A stretch of DNA of 64,000 nt from Tsukamurella sp. 1534 (GCF_000312385.1 NZ_HE997626.1:421206-485205), one strand, 5' to 3'. Positions 45,937 to 55,690 are shown, counted from the stretch's first letter. Notes: a model not told the origin generated them from the letters alone. Made by a program: numbers and translations.

Positions 45937-45973
45937 GAGGCCGGACGCGGCCATAGTGGTCGCGTCCGGCCTC
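45937..45973 (-). terminator. Hairpin terminator after the Ala-rich secreted protein gene
   Basis: A perfect 13-bp stem, GAGGCCGGACGCG (45937-45949) with CGCGTCCGGCCTC (45961-45973), around an 11-nt loop lies 25 nt past the stop codon at 45999 on the minus strand. Confidence 0.8.
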
Positions 45974-45998
45974 TGGAGCGAATATTCGCGAGGGGGGG

Positions 45999-47837
45999 TC
46001 AGGCCGCGGCAGCCTCGGAGCCCGCGCCAGAGCCCGTGTCCTCGGCCTCCGCACTGCCCGAGCCGGCCTCACCCGAGCCCGCGCCGGATTCCTCGGCGGG
46101 AGCCTCGGTGGCCGGCTCCTGCACGTCGGTGGCGGGAGCCTCGGAGGCGGGCTCCTCGGAGGGAGCCTCCGGGGCCTCAGCTGCCGGCTCCTGCACCTCG
46201 GCAGGCGCTTCGGTCGTGGGCGCCTCGGTCGTAGGCGCTTCGGTGACGGGCGCCTGGGGCTCGGCATCCACAACCGGCTGGGCGGTGGGCTGGGTGTCGG
46301 GCCGGGCGGCGGGAGTCTCGGCGGGCGACGAGGAGGAGGTGTCCGAGACCTTCTCCGCCACAGACTCCTTCGCGACGGCGACACTCGCCGCATCGTCGGC
46401 CGGTGCCGGCTCGGCGCGCCCGGTCAGTTGATCGGCGATGTTGCCGCCGATGATCGACAGGGCGGGCAGAAGCCCTGTGCTGTAGGGAGACCCGCCCGGC
46501 GTAACCAGGTTGGTGTTGACGAACGTCGCGACCTTCTCGATGCTCGCGACGAGCGCCGCCACCACCTTCGTCGGATCGCCGGTCGCCATCGCGGTCACCA
46601 CGTCCTGGGCGCCCTTCAGCGCCATGGTCGGGGTGTCGAACAGGAGCATGAGCGCCGCGTTCCCGCCGCCGATGAACGCCGCCTGCGACTCCGGATCGGC
46701 GAGCCCCGCGCCGATCGGGCCGAGGTACGGGTTCACGAAGTCGGCCACGGGCATCCCCAGCCCGAGCAACGAGAGCAGGGTGATGCCCTTGGCCTTCGCT
46801 GCGACGTCGCCGAAGCCGCCGGCCGGATTGCCCGCCGCCACCTTGGCCAGCATGGTGGCGAAGACGTCGCCGACGCTGGGGATCCACGCGCCGTCACCGG
46901 TGAACTGCTCGATCACCGGCCCGAGGCCCGCCTGCAGCTGCTCGAACAGTGCACCGAAGTCCGGGAACGCGGGCAGGCTCGGGACCGCGGTGGGGCTCGC
47001 CGCCGGCGTCGACGCGGAGACCGTCGAGAAGGCGACCCTCGTGCCGTCCTTGGTGGCGAACGGGCCCTGCGAGGCCCAGTCCGATCCGGCGATGCCCGCG
47101 ATGATCGCGGGGAGCAGGCCCGCGGCCCCCGCGATCGCGCCGCTCTCGCCGAACAGCGCGCCGATCACCTTCTCGTTCGCGTCCGACATCGTGCTCAGCA
47201 TCGACGTCATCGCCGCGTCCAGGTTCCCGGCGCGCAGCTCCGTGAAGGCCGCAGCGACGCCGTCCAGGACCAGTCCGGGTACGTCGATGGCGCTGGACAG
47301 CGGCCCGAGCGCCATGAGGATGAGCGGCAACGTCGCCGCCTTGAGACCGTCGGCCAGCGGCCCGAGCTGCCCACCGAGCTCGTCCATCAGCGGCAGCAGG
47401 CCGATCGCCGGGGTGAGGAGCGAACCCGTCACCGTCGTGGCGAGCGTCGTCCACGCCGCGCCGAACTCCCCGTCGGCGATCTGCTGCTGCGCGCGTTCCA
47501 GGTTGGCGACGAGGTGCTCCTCCAGGTACCCGAGGAGCGCCTCGCCGAACTCGCCGCCCGCGCCGACGATCGTGGCGCCGTTCCCGAGCTGATCGGTGAC
47601 GAGCTTCGTGAGTCCCGTGACGGGGTCGGTCACGAACGTCATGCCCGAGGCCAGGGCCCAGTTGGCGAGGGCGCTCGCGGCGCCGGAGACGTCCTGGACG
47701 ATCGGCGGCACGGCGGGGGCGGTGATGCCCGCGGCGGACGCGGTCATCGGCACGGCGACCAGCGTGGCGGCGGTGGCCATCGCGACGCCCGCCCCGGCGT
47801 AGCGATGGGAAGTGAGATGTCGACCTGCAACGTTCAT
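45999..47837 (-). CDS. Large Ala-rich secreted or surface protein of unknown family
   Basis: The 612-residue protein has a signal peptide (MNVAGRHLTSHRYAGAGVAM..., likely cleavage after TASA near 36), a hydrophobic, helix-rich domain of about 420 residues full of A, G, L and V (e.g. MTSMLSTMSDANEKVIGALFGESGAIAGAAGLLPAIIAGIAG), and a disordered acidic tail from about 465 made of A, P, E and T (PVTEAPTTEAPTTEAPAEV and repeats). The middle recalls the helical C-terminal domains of mycobacterial PE/PPE-associated proteins, but PE/PPE motifs are absent. It is single, with its own terminator. The longer upstream frame lacks a signal peptide, so I chose the ATG at 47837. It could be an outer-membrane or capsule protein; unproven. 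Confidence 0.7.
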   Translation of the reverse strand: MNVAGRHLTSHRYAGAGVAMATAATLVAVPMTASAAGITAPAVPPIVQDVSGAASALANWALASGMTFVTDPVTGLTKLVTDQLGNGATIVGAGGEFGEALLGYLEEHLVANLERAQQQIADGEFGAAWTTLATTVTGSLLTPAIGLLPLMDELGGQLGPLADGLKAATLPLILMALGPLSSAIDVPGLVLDGVAAAFTELRAGNLDAAMTSMLSTMSDANEKVIGALFGESGAIAGAAGLLPAIIAGIAGSDWASQGPFATKDGTRVAFSTVSASTPAASPTAVPSLPAFPDFGALFEQLQAGLGPVIEQFTGDGAWIPSVGDVFATMLAKVAAGNPAGGFGDVAAKAKGITLLSLLGLGMPVADFVNPYLGPIGAGLADPESQAAFIGGGNAALMLLFDTPTMALKGAQDVVTAMATGDPTKVVAALVASIEKVATFVNTNLVTPGGSPYSTGLLPALSIIGGNIADQLTGRAEPAPADDAASVAVAKESVAEKVSDTSSSSPAETPAARPDTQPTAQPVVDAEPQAPVTEAPTTEAPTTEAPAEVQEPAAEAPEAPSEEPASEAPATDVQEPATEAPAEESGAGSGEAGSGSAEAEDTGSGAGSEAAAA

Positions 47838-48005
47838 GAACAAGCCCTTCGAGACCCAGAAGTGAGTGAGTCCGATCACAGTCGATTCGGACGGATCGGA
47901 CCATACGCCCACGCCGTGGGCTTTACGACCGATTCTCAGAAGCTTTGAGACACTGAACGCCGCAGTGTCGCAGCATCGTACCCACACCGTGGGTATAGCG
48001 CCAGG

Positions 48006-49823
48006 TCAGCGGGGCGCGGGGTTCGGAGCCGGGTCCGGGATCGAGCGCGGGATCAACAACCCGACTGGGCCACCCGACACGCACGCAAGCAGCCCCTTCG
48101 TCTCGGACTGCGCGACCAGCCCGTCACCGGTCCCGGGCACCCGCACGTACAGGGTGTGCGGGCCGCGCTGGACGGGCACGCGCACCGTCGGACCCGCCCG
48201 GCCCTGGCGCAGCGTGATCACGCCCGGCGCGGACGCGAGGTAGTTGAGCTCGACGACCCACTCCCAGTACGCGAGCGGCCCCTCGTACCGGAGGGTGGCG
48301 GGCGCACCGTCGTCGACGCGGGTGCCGCAACCGGGCATGTCCCCCGCCGGGACCGAGCGCACCCGGGTCACCTTGCCGGGCACGAACCGGCCATCCTCGT
48401 CGACGACGGTGGCCTCGGTCGACGTGGGCCCGAACCGCGGCCGCTCGGGCAGCGTGCCGGTGACGTGGGAGATCAGGTTGTCCGGATAGCGCAGGCGCAC
48501 CAGGACGTCCTGGTAGACCTCCTGCTCCAGGACGGGGCGATCGGCGTACTCGCGGGCGCCGGCGCGCAGGTTCTCCAGATACGCACCCGTCGGGTTGTCC
48601 GCCCAGACGGGGGCGAAGCGCAGCGTCGACACGCTGCTGCTCACCACGAAGAACACGACGACAGCCGTCCACAGCCGGGGCGGCAGCGGCCGGTGCCGGG
48701 TGCGCGCGGTGAGCACCAGCGCGCCGGCCAGGCTGAGCACCCAGCCGAAATCGGCGAAGTAGCGCAGCGACATCGGCAGCAGCGCCGAGGTGTACTCGGA
48801 ACTGCGGAGGAAGAACACCGGCGCCGCCGACAGGCAGAAGTAGCCGGCGGCGAAGCCCCACGGCGCCAGTGCCCGCGGGGTGCGGCGCCACGTGACCCAC
48901 AGGATCGCGGCGATCGCGAGCAGCCCGACGACGGTGATCACGACGTCCGGCACCACGACGGGTGGCCCGGGGTTCTCCCGCCGCCACGTCCACGGGCCGC
49001 CGAGCGCGGCCGGCGCCACCACCGAGTTCACCGATCGGAACAGCGCCTTCGAGGTGAACTGGATCGTGTGCTGGCCCGGCCGCGACGCGGTCATCGCGAA
49101 CCACACCGCGAACCACCCGATCGCGACTGTGCCGTACGCGGCCCACAGCGGCCACCCGCGGCGCAGCACCGGCCGCACCGGGCGCCCGCGCAAGTACGGC
49201 AGCAGGCACACCGTGGCGACCGCGACGATGGGGATCACCAGCGCCTTCTCGAAGAACAACAGCGCGCCGACGAATCCGAGCATCGCCCACAGCAGGGAGA
49301 GCCGGTTGCCGCGCACGTACCGCACCGTCTCGGCCACCGCGATCGCGAGGCCGATCTGCAGCGGCAGCGCGTTGAGTCCCGACGCCCACCACGCCATCGC
49401 GGTGAGCGTGAGCGGCGAGAACAGCACGAACACCAGGGGCACGAGCACCATCGGGCGCCTTCCCGCCACGATCACCAGCGCGCGCAGCGTGGTCAGCGAG
49501 GCGACCGCCTGCAACAGCAGCAGCGAGCCCGCCGCGACCGGCCAGCTCAGCGGCGCCGCCTTGGTCAGGGCGGCCGCGGTGACCAGGGTGCCCGGCATGA
49601 GATGGCCGTCGTAGTCGGTGAACCACGCGTCGAGGTCGCCCAGCGGGCGGGAGGCCCGGCCCAGGAAGGCCACGTCGTCCCAGTAGAAGTTCCCGCGCGC
49701 CAGCACGTAGCCGCGCAGCACGAGCTGGAGCAGGATCAGCAGGGCGGCCCCGCACCACAGGATGCGGCGCGGGGTCAGCGCAGTGGTCGTACCCGGCACG
49801 GTGCTCGATGGTAGGTGCCGCAC
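48006..49823 (-). CDS. GT-C-like polytopic membrane protein
   Basis: The protein of about 605 residues has a first transmembrane segment followed by GNFYWDDVAFLGRAS, the aspartate-bearing loop typical of GT-C glycosyltransferases, then about ten more hydrophobic segments to about residue 400 and a soluble C-terminal domain of about 200 residues rich in beta structure. It resembles mycobacterial lipid- or arabinan/mannan-type polyprenyl-phosphate sugar transferases in outline only. The start is uncertain: GTG 49823 is used, while an ATG at 49844 would overlap the divergent chorismate mutase start, and GTG 49799 is also possible. The sugar and acceptor are unknown. Confidence 0.7.
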   Translation of the reverse strand: MRHLPSSTVPGTTTALTPRRILWCGAALLILLQLVLRGYVLARGNFYWDDVAFLGRASRPLGDLDAWFTDYDGHLMPGTLVTAAALTKAAPLSWPVAAGSLLLLQAVASLTTLRALVIVAGRRPMVLVPLVFVLFSPLTLTAMAWWASGLNALPLQIGLAIAVAETVRYVRGNRLSLLWAMLGFVGALLFFEKALVIPIVAVATVCLLPYLRGRPVRPVLRRGWPLWAAYGTVAIGWFAVWFAMTASRPGQHTIQFTSKALFRSVNSVVAPAALGGPWTWRRENPGPPVVVPDVVITVVGLLAIAAILWVTWRRTPRALAPWGFAAGYFCLSAAPVFFLRSSEYTSALLPMSLRYFADFGWVLSLAGALVLTARTRHRPLPPRLWTAVVVFFVVSSSVSTLRFAPVWADNPTGAYLENLRAGAREYADRPVLEQEVYQDVLVRLRYPDNLISHVTGTLPERPRFGPTSTEATVVDEDGRFVPGKVTRVRSVPAGDMPGCGTRVDDGAPATLRYEGPLAYWEWVVELNYLASAPGVITLRQGRAGPTVRVPVQRGPHTLYVRVPGTGDGLVAQSETKGLLACVSGGPVGLLIPRSIPDPAPNPAPR

Positions 49824-49842
49824 CTGTGGAAAAATTCTCAGC

Positions 49843-50127
49843 ATGAGCACACCTGACGACACCGGCGCGCAGACTCCCCTCGCCGAGGAGGAGATCGCGG
49901 CCCTGCGTGAGGAGATCGACCGCCTCGACGCGGAGATCCTCGCCGCGATCAAGCGCCGCACCGAGGTGTCGCGGATCATCGGCCAGACGCGCATGGCGTC
50001 CGGCGGGCCGCGGCTCGTGCACTCGCGCGAGATGAAGGTGCTCGACCGCTTCTCCGAGCTCGGCCGGGAGGGCCACACCCTCGCGATGCTCCTGCTGCGG
50101 CTGGGCCGGGGCCCGCTCGGGCGGTAA
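49843..50127 (+). CDS. Intracellular chorismate mutase (AroQ delta type)
   Basis: The 94-residue protein closely resembles M. tuberculosis Rv0948c: LREEIDRLDAEILAAIKRRTEVSRIIGQTRMASGGPRLVHSREMKVLDRFSELG and the conserved C-terminus LLLRLGRGPLGR. Chorismate mutase converts chorismate to prephenate for Phe and Tyr synthesis; this subclass is weak alone and is activated by complexing with DAHP synthase through its C-terminal tail. The conserved tail indicates the same here. The divergent GT-C-like gene begins on the opposite strand at or near the same codon. Confidence 0.95.
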   Translation: MSTPDDTGAQTPLAEEEIAALREEIDRLDAEILAAIKRRTEVSRIIGQTRMASGGPRLVHSREMKVLDRFSELGREGHTLAMLLLRLGRGPLGR

Positions 50128-50189
50128 CCCGCGCTCCCCGGGCCCGACGGTCCGCCGCACGCTCCCGCCCGGCCCGACGGGGCGCCGGC

Positions 50190-51290
50190 TCAGCCGGTGA
50201 ACATCGCGACGAACCCGTGCGGCGCGCTCTCCCCCACCACCAGCTCGATCGCCCGCTCCGCCTCGCGCGCGGATTCCGCACTGCGGGCGAACATCTCCGC
50301 CTCGTAGCGCGCGAGCGCGACCTCCGGATCGCCGGGGTTCTCGACGAGGGCCCGGGCGAGCTCGGCACCGTCGAACATGGCGAGGTTCGCGCCCTCCCCG
50401 GCGGGCAGCATGAGGTGCGCGGCGTCGCCGATCAGGGTGACGCCGGGGACGCGGTCCCAGCGGATTCCCACGGGCAGCACGTGCAGCGGGCGCGCGGTGA
50501 ACGGGATCTCCACGTCGGTGATGAGGCGCCGCAGGTCCGGCGACCAGTCCGCGAACTCGGCGGCGAGCTCGTCGCGCGCGGACAGGTCGATCGCCTCGAT
50601 CTCCTCGAGCGGACGCACCAGCTGGATGTAGCTGTGGATCACGTCGAGCGGCTCGCGGTGCGCGCCGAGGCAGGCGCCCGGGGCGAGCGCGAACAGTGCG
50701 CCTCCGCCGACCACCCCGGCGATCTCCGGGTGCCGCCGGTCCACGTCGTAGAGGTAGCCGTCGATGATCGTGTTGCCGCTGTAGACCGGCCTCGCGGCGG
50801 TGAGCAGCGGGCGAACCCTGGACCAGGCACCGTCGGCGCCGACCAGCAGGTCCGTCCTGATCGACGGTGCGCCGGCGAACCGCACCTCGAACCCGCCGCC
50901 CGGGAGGCGGCGCGCGCCGTCGACCTTGTGGCCCCAGCGGATCGCTCCGGCGGGGAGGGAGTCGATGAGCATGCGGCGCAGCTCGCCGCGGAGCACCTCG
51001 GGGCGGCGGCCGGCGCCGTCGTCGGGCTCGTCGAGGAGGACGGTGCCCTCGCGGTCGACGACGCGCATGGCCTCGGCGCCCTCGTGGATGAGGGACCGGA
51101 ACTCGGAGGTGAGCCCCGCGGCGGCGAGCGCGACCTGCCCGTCGTGGTCGTGGATGTCGAGTTGCCCGCCCTGGGCGCGGGCGCCGGGTGAGGCCTCCGC
51201 CTCGTGGACCACGGCCTCGATGCCGTGGACGTGCAGGACGCGGGCCAGCACCAGGCCGCCGAGCCCGGCCCCGATGATCGTGACTGTCAT
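50190..51290 (-). CDS. TetX-like FAD-dependent monooxygenase
   Basis: The 366-residue protein has the GxGxxG dinucleotide fold at the N-terminus (VTIIGAGLGGLVLARVLHVHG), a DG motif in the middle (LLVGADGAWSRVRPLL) and the GD motif (GVTLIGDAAHLMLPAGEGANLAMFDGAELARAL). This is the class A flavoprotein monooxygenase group that includes Tet(X), salicylate- and phenol-type hydroxylases. It is divergent from a TetR gene with two operator copies, a common arrangement for xenobiotic- or antibiotic-responsive oxygenases. The substrate is unknown. The ATG at 51290 immediately precedes the nucleotide-binding motif. Confidence 0.85.
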   Translation of the reverse strand: MTVTIIGAGLGGLVLARVLHVHGIEAVVHEAEASPGARAQGGQLDIHDHDGQVALAAAGLTSEFRSLIHEGAEAMRVVDREGTVLLDEPDDGAGRRPEVLRGELRRMLIDSLPAGAIRWGHKVDGARRLPGGGFEVRFAGAPSIRTDLLVGADGAWSRVRPLLTAARPVYSGNTIIDGYLYDVDRRHPEIAGVVGGGALFALAPGACLGAHREPLDVIHSYIQLVRPLEEIEAIDLSARDELAAEFADWSPDLRRLITDVEIPFTARPLHVLPVGIRWDRVPGVTLIGDAAHLMLPAGEGANLAMFDGAELARALVENPGDPEVALARYEAEMFARSAESAREAERAIELVVGESAPHGFVAMFTG

Positions 51291-51306
51291 CCCGCCCTCC
51301 TCCGTG

Positions 51307-51346
51307 TTTGGAACGTTGTTCCAAAACAGTTTGGAACAACGTTCCA
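51307..51346. promoter_or_regulatory. Two inverted copies of a TetR-type operator
   Basis: TTTGGAACGTTGTTCCAAA (51307-51325) and TTTGGAACAACGTTCCA (51330-51346) are each near-perfect palindromes and are reverse complements of each other. They occupy the divergent promoter region of the monooxygenase and TetR genes, 17 nt from one start and 20 nt from the other. Confidence 0.75.
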
Positions 51347-51366
51347 CCTGTGTCAAGATCGATGCC

Positions 51367-52026
51367 GTGCCCAGCCGTGCCCGGCGCTCCGACGCACTGA
51401 CCAAGGACCGCATCGTGGCCGCGGCGATCGAGATCCTCGACGCCGAGGGCCCCGGCGCGCTGACCTTCCGCGCCCTGGGCGCGCGACTGGAGACCGGCAG
51501 CGGCGCCATCTACCACCACGTCGCCGGCAAGCGGGAACTGCTCGCCGCGGCCGCCGACGCCGTGCTCGGCCCCGTTCTCGCCGCGCCGAAGGACTCCGAC
51601 CCCCGCCAGGCAATCCGCGCGCTCGCGCTGCGCCTCTTCGACACCATCGACGTGCACCCGTGGGTGGCGCCGCAGCTCGGCGCCGACCCGCGCCAGCCCG
51701 CGAACCGGCTCGTCGCCGAGCGCATCGGCGCCGCGGTCATGGCTCTGGACCCACCGGAGAAGGACCTGTTCCACGCCGCGTCCGCGGTGGAGAGCTACAT
51801 CCTGGGATCCGCGAGCGAGAACGCGGCGAACGCCCGCAACCACATCGAGCCCGGCGCGCCCGACCGCGAGCGGTTCCTCGGGGAGATCGCGGCCGAATGG
51901 CGTGCGCTGGACCCCGGCGAGTTCCCGTTCCTGCGGAAGATCGCCGCGAGCATGGCGGACCACGACGACCGCGAGCAGTTCCTCGCCGGCCTGGACCTGA
52001 TCCTCACCGGCATCGCCGCGCTGTGA
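51367..52026 (+). CDS. TetR-family regulator divergent from the FAD monooxygenase
   Basis: The 219-residue protein has the N-terminal helix-turn-helix (TKDRIVAAAIEILDAEGPGALTFRALGARLETGSGAIYHHVAGKRELLAAAADAV) and a helical C-terminal ligand domain of the TetR_C type. It probably represses itself and the monooxygenase through the twin palindromes between them. The start is GTG at 51367. The effector is unknown. Confidence 0.9.
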   Translation: MPSRARRSDALTKDRIVAAAIEILDAEGPGALTFRALGARLETGSGAIYHHVAGKRELLAAAADAVLGPVLAAPKDSDPRQAIRALALRLFDTIDVHPWVAPQLGADPRQPANRLVAERIGAAVMALDPPEKDLFHAASAVESYILGSASENAANARNHIEPGAPDRERFLGEIAAEWRALDPGEFPFLRKIAASMADHDDREQFLAGLDLILTGIAAL

Positions 52027-52041
52027 CCCGCGGCGCCGGCG

Positions 52042-53505
52042 TCACTGCAGGGCGATGTACCGGGTCTCGAGGTACTCCTCGATCCCCTCGCTGCCGCCCT
52101 CGCGACCGAAACCGGACGCCTTCACGCCGCCGAACGGGCCCGCGGGATCGGAGATCACGCCGCGGTTCACGCCCACCATCCCGCTCTCGATCCGGTCCGC
52201 GACGCGCAGCGCCCGGTCCAGGTCGCGGGTGAAGACGTACGCTGCGAGGCCGTACTCGGTGTCGTTGGCCGCGGCCACCCCCGCGTCCTCGTCCGCGAAG
52301 GTGGTGACCGGCGCGACCGGCCCGAAGACCTCCTCGCGCAGGATCCGCGCGTCGGCCGGGACGTCGCCCAGCACCGTCGGGGGGAAGTAGTGGCCCTTGC
52401 CCTCCGGGGCGACCCCGCCGAGCTTGAGCGTCGCGCCCTTGGCGACCGCGTCCTGCACCAGCTCGGACACGATGCCCTGCTGATCGGCCGAGATCAGCGG
52501 ACCGATGGTCACGCCCTCGTCGGCGCCGGGGCCGAGCACGTACTTCTCCATCCCCGCGACGAGCTTCGCGGTGAACTCCTCCGCCAGCGACTCGTGCACG
52601 TGGAACCGGTTGGCCGCGGTGCACGCCTCGCCGCCGTTGCGGAGCTTCGCGAGCAGCGCCTGCGCCACGGCGTGATCCACGTCGGCGTCGTCGAACACCA
52701 CGAACGGGGCGTTCCCGCCCAGCTCCATGGAGGTGCGCAGGATGCCGGGCGCCGACTGCTCGATGAGCTTGCGCCCCACCTCGGTGGAGCCGGTGAAGGT
52801 GAGCTTGCGCAGCCGCGGGTCGGCCAGCAGCGGACCGGTGAGCGCCGACGACTTCGACGTGGGCAGCACCGACACCACCCCGTCGGGCACCCCGGCCTCC
52901 GCGAGCACCTCGGCGAGCAGCAGCATCGTCAGCGGCGTCAGGCCCGCGGGCTTGACCAGCATGGTGGCGCCGGCGGCCAGCGCGGGCCCCAGCTTGCGCG
53001 TGCCCATGGCCAGCGGGAAGTTCCACGGCGTGATCGCGAGGCACGGCCCGACGGGGGCCTTGCTCACCAGGATCCGGCCGGTGCCCGCGGGCGCCGGGGT
53101 GTAGCGGCCGGCGATCCGCACCGCCTCCTCGGAGAACCAGCGGAAGAACTCGGCGCCGTACTTCACCTCGTTCGCCGATTCGGGCAGCGCCTTGCCCATC
53201 TCGAGGGTCATCAGGAGCGCGAAATCGTCGGTGCGGGCGATCAGGCCCTTGTACGCGGCGCGCAGGATCTCGCCGCGCTCGCGGGCGGGCGTCGCGGCCC
53301 ACGCCGGCCCGGCGGCGGCCGCGGCGTCCAGGGCGGCGGCGCCGTCCTCCGCGGTGGCGTCCGCGACCTCGGTCAACACCTCCTCGGTGGCGGGATCGTG
53401 CACCGGAAAGGTTGCCCCCGAAGCGGAGTCACGGAACCGCCCTCCGATGAAGAGCCCCGTCGGGACGCGGTCGAGAAGGTCACGCACACGCTGCTCGGTA
53501 GCCAT
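52042..53505 (-). CDS. NAD(P)-dependent aldehyde dehydrogenase, succinate-semialdehyde type
   Basis: The 487-residue protein has the aldehyde dehydrogenase core: [36 protein letters not shown], the catalytic glutamate in [12 protein letters not shown], and the active-site cysteine in [13 protein letters not shown]. Sequence and length fit the succinate-semialdehyde dehydrogenase (GabD) group, but related aldehyde dehydrogenases cannot be excluded. The ATG at 53505 opens [22 protein letters not shown]. It is divergent from pgi with a 55-nt gap. There is no aminotransferase neighbour. Confidence 0.85.
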   Translation of the reverse strand: MATEQRVRDLLDRVPTGLFIGGRFRDSASGATFPVHDPATEEVLTEVADATAEDGAAALDAAAAAGPAWAATPARERGEILRAAYKGLIARTDDFALLMTLEMGKALPESANEVKYGAEFFRWFSEEAVRIAGRYTPAPAGTGRILVSKAPVGPCLAITPWNFPLAMGTRKLGPALAAGATMLVKPAGLTPLTMLLLAEVLAEAGVPDGVVSVLPTSKSSALTGPLLADPRLRKLTFTGSTEVGRKLIEQSAPGILRTSMELGGNAPFVVFDDADVDHAVAQALLAKLRNGGEACTAANRFHVHESLAEEFTAKLVAGMEKYVLGPGADEGVTIGPLISADQQGIVSELVQDAVAKGATLKLGGVAPEGKGHYFPPTVLGDVPADARILREEVFGPVAPVTTFADEDAGVAAANDTEYGLAAYVFTRDLDRALRVADRIESGMVGVNRGVISDPAGPFGGVKASGFGREGGSEGIEEYLETRYIALQ

Positions 53506-53547
53506 GCAAGTCACGATAACCGCCCGGCGGAAACCCCCGCAGGACAC

Positions 53548-53553
53548 TAGGCT
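53548..53553 (+). promoter_or_regulatory. Candidate -10 box for a leaderless pgi transcript
   Basis: TAGGCT lies 7 nt before the pgi ATG at 53561, with no Shine-Dalgarno sequence between. Confidence 0.45.
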
Positions 53554-53560
53554 GGACCGC

Positions 53561-55219
53561 ATGAGCGACAACGACATCACCGCTTCCCCCGCCTGGCAGG
53601 ATCTCGTTGCGCATCATCGCGACATCGGCGGCCTCCACCTGCGGGAGCTGTTCGAGAAGGACCCGGCGCGCGGCGGCGAGCTGGTCTTCGAGGTGGGCGA
53701 TCTGTACATCGACTACTCCAAGCACCGCGTCACCCGGGAGACCCTGGGACTGCTCGCCGCGCTCGGCCGCGCCGCAGGCGTCGAGAGCACCCGGGACGCG
53801 ATGCTCACCGGCGCGCACATCAACTCCACCGAGGACCGGGCCGTGCTGCACACGGCCCTGCGCGCCCCGTCAGGCCAGGAGCTGACGGTCGACGGGCAGG
53901 ACGTGACCGGCGACGTGCACGCGGTGCTCGGCCGGATGGGCGCGTTCACCGACCGGGTGCGCAGCGGCGAGTGGCGCGGCGCCACCGGCGAGCGCATCAC
54001 CGACGTGGTGAACATCGGCATCGGCGGCAGCGACCTGGGGCCCGCGATGGTCTACAAGGCGCTGCGCCGGTACACGCAGCCCGGCCTGAACTGCCACTTC
54101 GTCTCCAACGTGGACCCCGCCGACGTGGTGTCCACGCTGTACGGGCTCAACCCCGCCAGCACGCTGTTCATCGTGGCGTCGAAGACCTTCTCCACCCAGG
54201 AGACGCTCACCAACGCGCACGCCGCCAAGCGCTGGCTGCTGGAGGGACTGGGCCGGGGCGAGGAGGCGGTGGCGCAGCACTTCGTGGCCGTGTCCACGAA
54301 CGCGGAGCGGGTCTCGGCGTTCGGCATCGACACCGCGAACATGTTCGGGTTCTGGGACTGGGTGGGCGGCCGCTACTCCGTGGACTCGGCGATCGGCCTC
54401 TCCGTCATGTGCGCGATCGGCAAGGAGCAGTTCGCGGACTTCCTGGGCGGATTCCGCGCCGTCGACGAGCACTTCGCGCAGGCCCCGATCGAGCAGAACG
54501 CGCCGATCATGCTGGGGCTCATCGGCCTCTGGTACTCCGACTTCTTCGGCGCCCAGTCGCGCGCCGTGCTCCCCTACGCGCAGGACCTGGCCCGGTTCCC
54601 CGCCTACCTGCAGCAGCTCACGATGGAGTCGAACGGTAAATCGGTGCGGATCGACGGCACCGCGGTCGGCGTGGACACCGGCGAGATCTTCTGGGGCGAG
54701 CCCGGCACCAACGGCCAGCACGCCTTCTACCAGTTGCTGCACCAGGGCACGCGGCTCGTGCCGGCGGACTTCATCGGCTTCGCCGAGTCCACCGACGACC
54801 TGCCCACCACCGACGGCGTGGGCACCATGCAGGACCTGCTGATGAGCAACCTGTTCGCGCAGACCAAGGTGCTGGCGTTCGGCAAGACCGCGCCCGAGAT
54901 CGCCGCGGAGGGCACCGATCCCGCCGTGGTGCCGCACAAGGTGATGCCGGGCAACCGCCCCACCACCACGATCCTGGCGCCGAAGCTGACGCCGTCGGTC
55001 GTGGGCCAGCTCATCGCGCTCTACGAGCACCAGGTGTTCACCGAGGCCGCGGTCTGGGGCATCAACGCCTTCGACCAGTGGGGCGTCGAACTGGGCAAGG
55101 TGCAGGCCAACGCCCTGCTCCCGGTCATCGCGTCCGACGGTGCGCCCGCCCCCGCCGGGGACTCGTCGACCGACGCCGAGGTGCGCTGGTACCGCGGGCA
55201 CCGCGGCCGCGCGGTCTAG
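53561..55219 (+). CDS. pgi: Glucose-6-phosphate isomerase
   Basis: The 552-residue enzyme has the classical signatures ([15 protein letters not shown] near 265 and [14 protein letters not shown] near 502) as well as [18 protein letters not shown]. It interconverts glucose 6-phosphate and fructose 6-phosphate in the cytoplasm. The length is normal. The position near chorismate mutase and SDR genes matches Rv0946c in M. tuberculosis. The ATG at 53561 is preceded by a -10-like TAGGCT rather than a Shine-Dalgarno sequence. Confidence 0.97.
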   Translation: MSDNDITASPAWQDLVAHHRDIGGLHLRELFEKDPARGGELVFEVGDLYIDYSKHRVTRETLGLLAALGRAAGVESTRDAMLTGAHINSTEDRAVLHTALRAPSGQELTVDGQDVTGDVHAVLGRMGAFTDRVRSGEWRGATGERITDVVNIGIGGSDLGPAMVYKALRRYTQPGLNCHFVSNVDPADVVSTLYGLNPASTLFIVASKTFSTQETLTNAHAAKRWLLEGLGRGEEAVAQHFVAVSTNAERVSAFGIDTANMFGFWDWVGGRYSVDSAIGLSVMCAIGKEQFADFLGGFRAVDEHFAQAPIEQNAPIMLGLIGLWYSDFFGAQSRAVLPYAQDLARFPAYLQQLTMESNGKSVRIDGTAVGVDTGEIFWGEPGTNGQHAFYQLLHQGTRLVPADFIGFAESTDDLPTTDGVGTMQDLLMSNLFAQTKVLAFGKTAPEIAAEGTDPAVVPHKVMPGNRPTTTILAPKLTPSVVGQLIALYEHQVFTEAAVWGINAFDQWGVELGKVQANALLPVIASDGAPAPAGDSSTDAEVRWYRGHRGRAV

Positions 55220-55222
55220 CCG

Positions 55223-55450
55223 TCACGGCTCGTCGGGGATCTGCCACGTGCCGTTCGACGTGCAGGTGAGGACGAAGCCCTGGGACTGCTCCAGGGCGAG
55301 CGTGCCCACCGGGTAGCTGCACGGCGCGCCGAGCCTGCCGGTCTTGTAGTCGTAGTCGTCGGGGGCCGCGTTGGCCGCCGCAACGCCGCCGAGCGTGAGG
55401 GCCACCGCCGTGAGGACCGCCGCGGTCATGGACTTGCTGAATGTGCGCAT
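55223..55450 (-). CDS. Small secreted protein of unknown family
   Basis: The 75-residue protein starts MRTFSKSMTAAVLTAVALTL and has a signal peptide with likely cleavage after ANA-A near residue 31. The mature part of about 45 residues contains two cysteines (in GAPCSYPVG and LTCTSNG) that may pair. I do not recognise the family. It converges with pgi, with only 3 nt between stop codons. An AT-poor 291-nt spacer lies upstream. Confidence 0.6.
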   Translation of the reverse strand: MRTFSKSMTAAVLTAVALTLGGVAAANAAPDDYDYKTGRLGAPCSYPVGTLALEQSQGFVLTCTSNGTWQIPDEP

Positions 55451-55636
55451 CTCGCACCACCTTTCGTCCCTGCTAACGCTAGGAACTTCGGTGGCCGGGC
55501 ACATCCGGGCCGGGCACCCATCTGCGATCCCATCACCTCAGGGCTGGCCCCCTAGTCCTCCCGGGGGATGCCCCGCGGAGCGGGCCGCGCACCGTCGGAC
55601 CGCGGACCGTCGACCCGGGCGTTCCCTAGGGGGACG

Positions 55637-55690
55637 GCCTCTCCCCACAGCGAGCGCGTTCTCCCCTTGACCGGGGGCATGGGGAGAGGC
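55637..55690. repeat. Inverted repeat in the SDR/small-protein spacer
   Basis: GCCTCTCCCC (55637-55646) and GGGGAGAGGC (55681-55690) are perfect inverted copies with a 34-nt spacer. Next to them is the palindrome CCCTATAGGG (55695-55704). The rest of this 291-nt spacer carries two ACCGTCG words (about 55592 and 55608) and no gene I can support. Confidence 0.5.
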
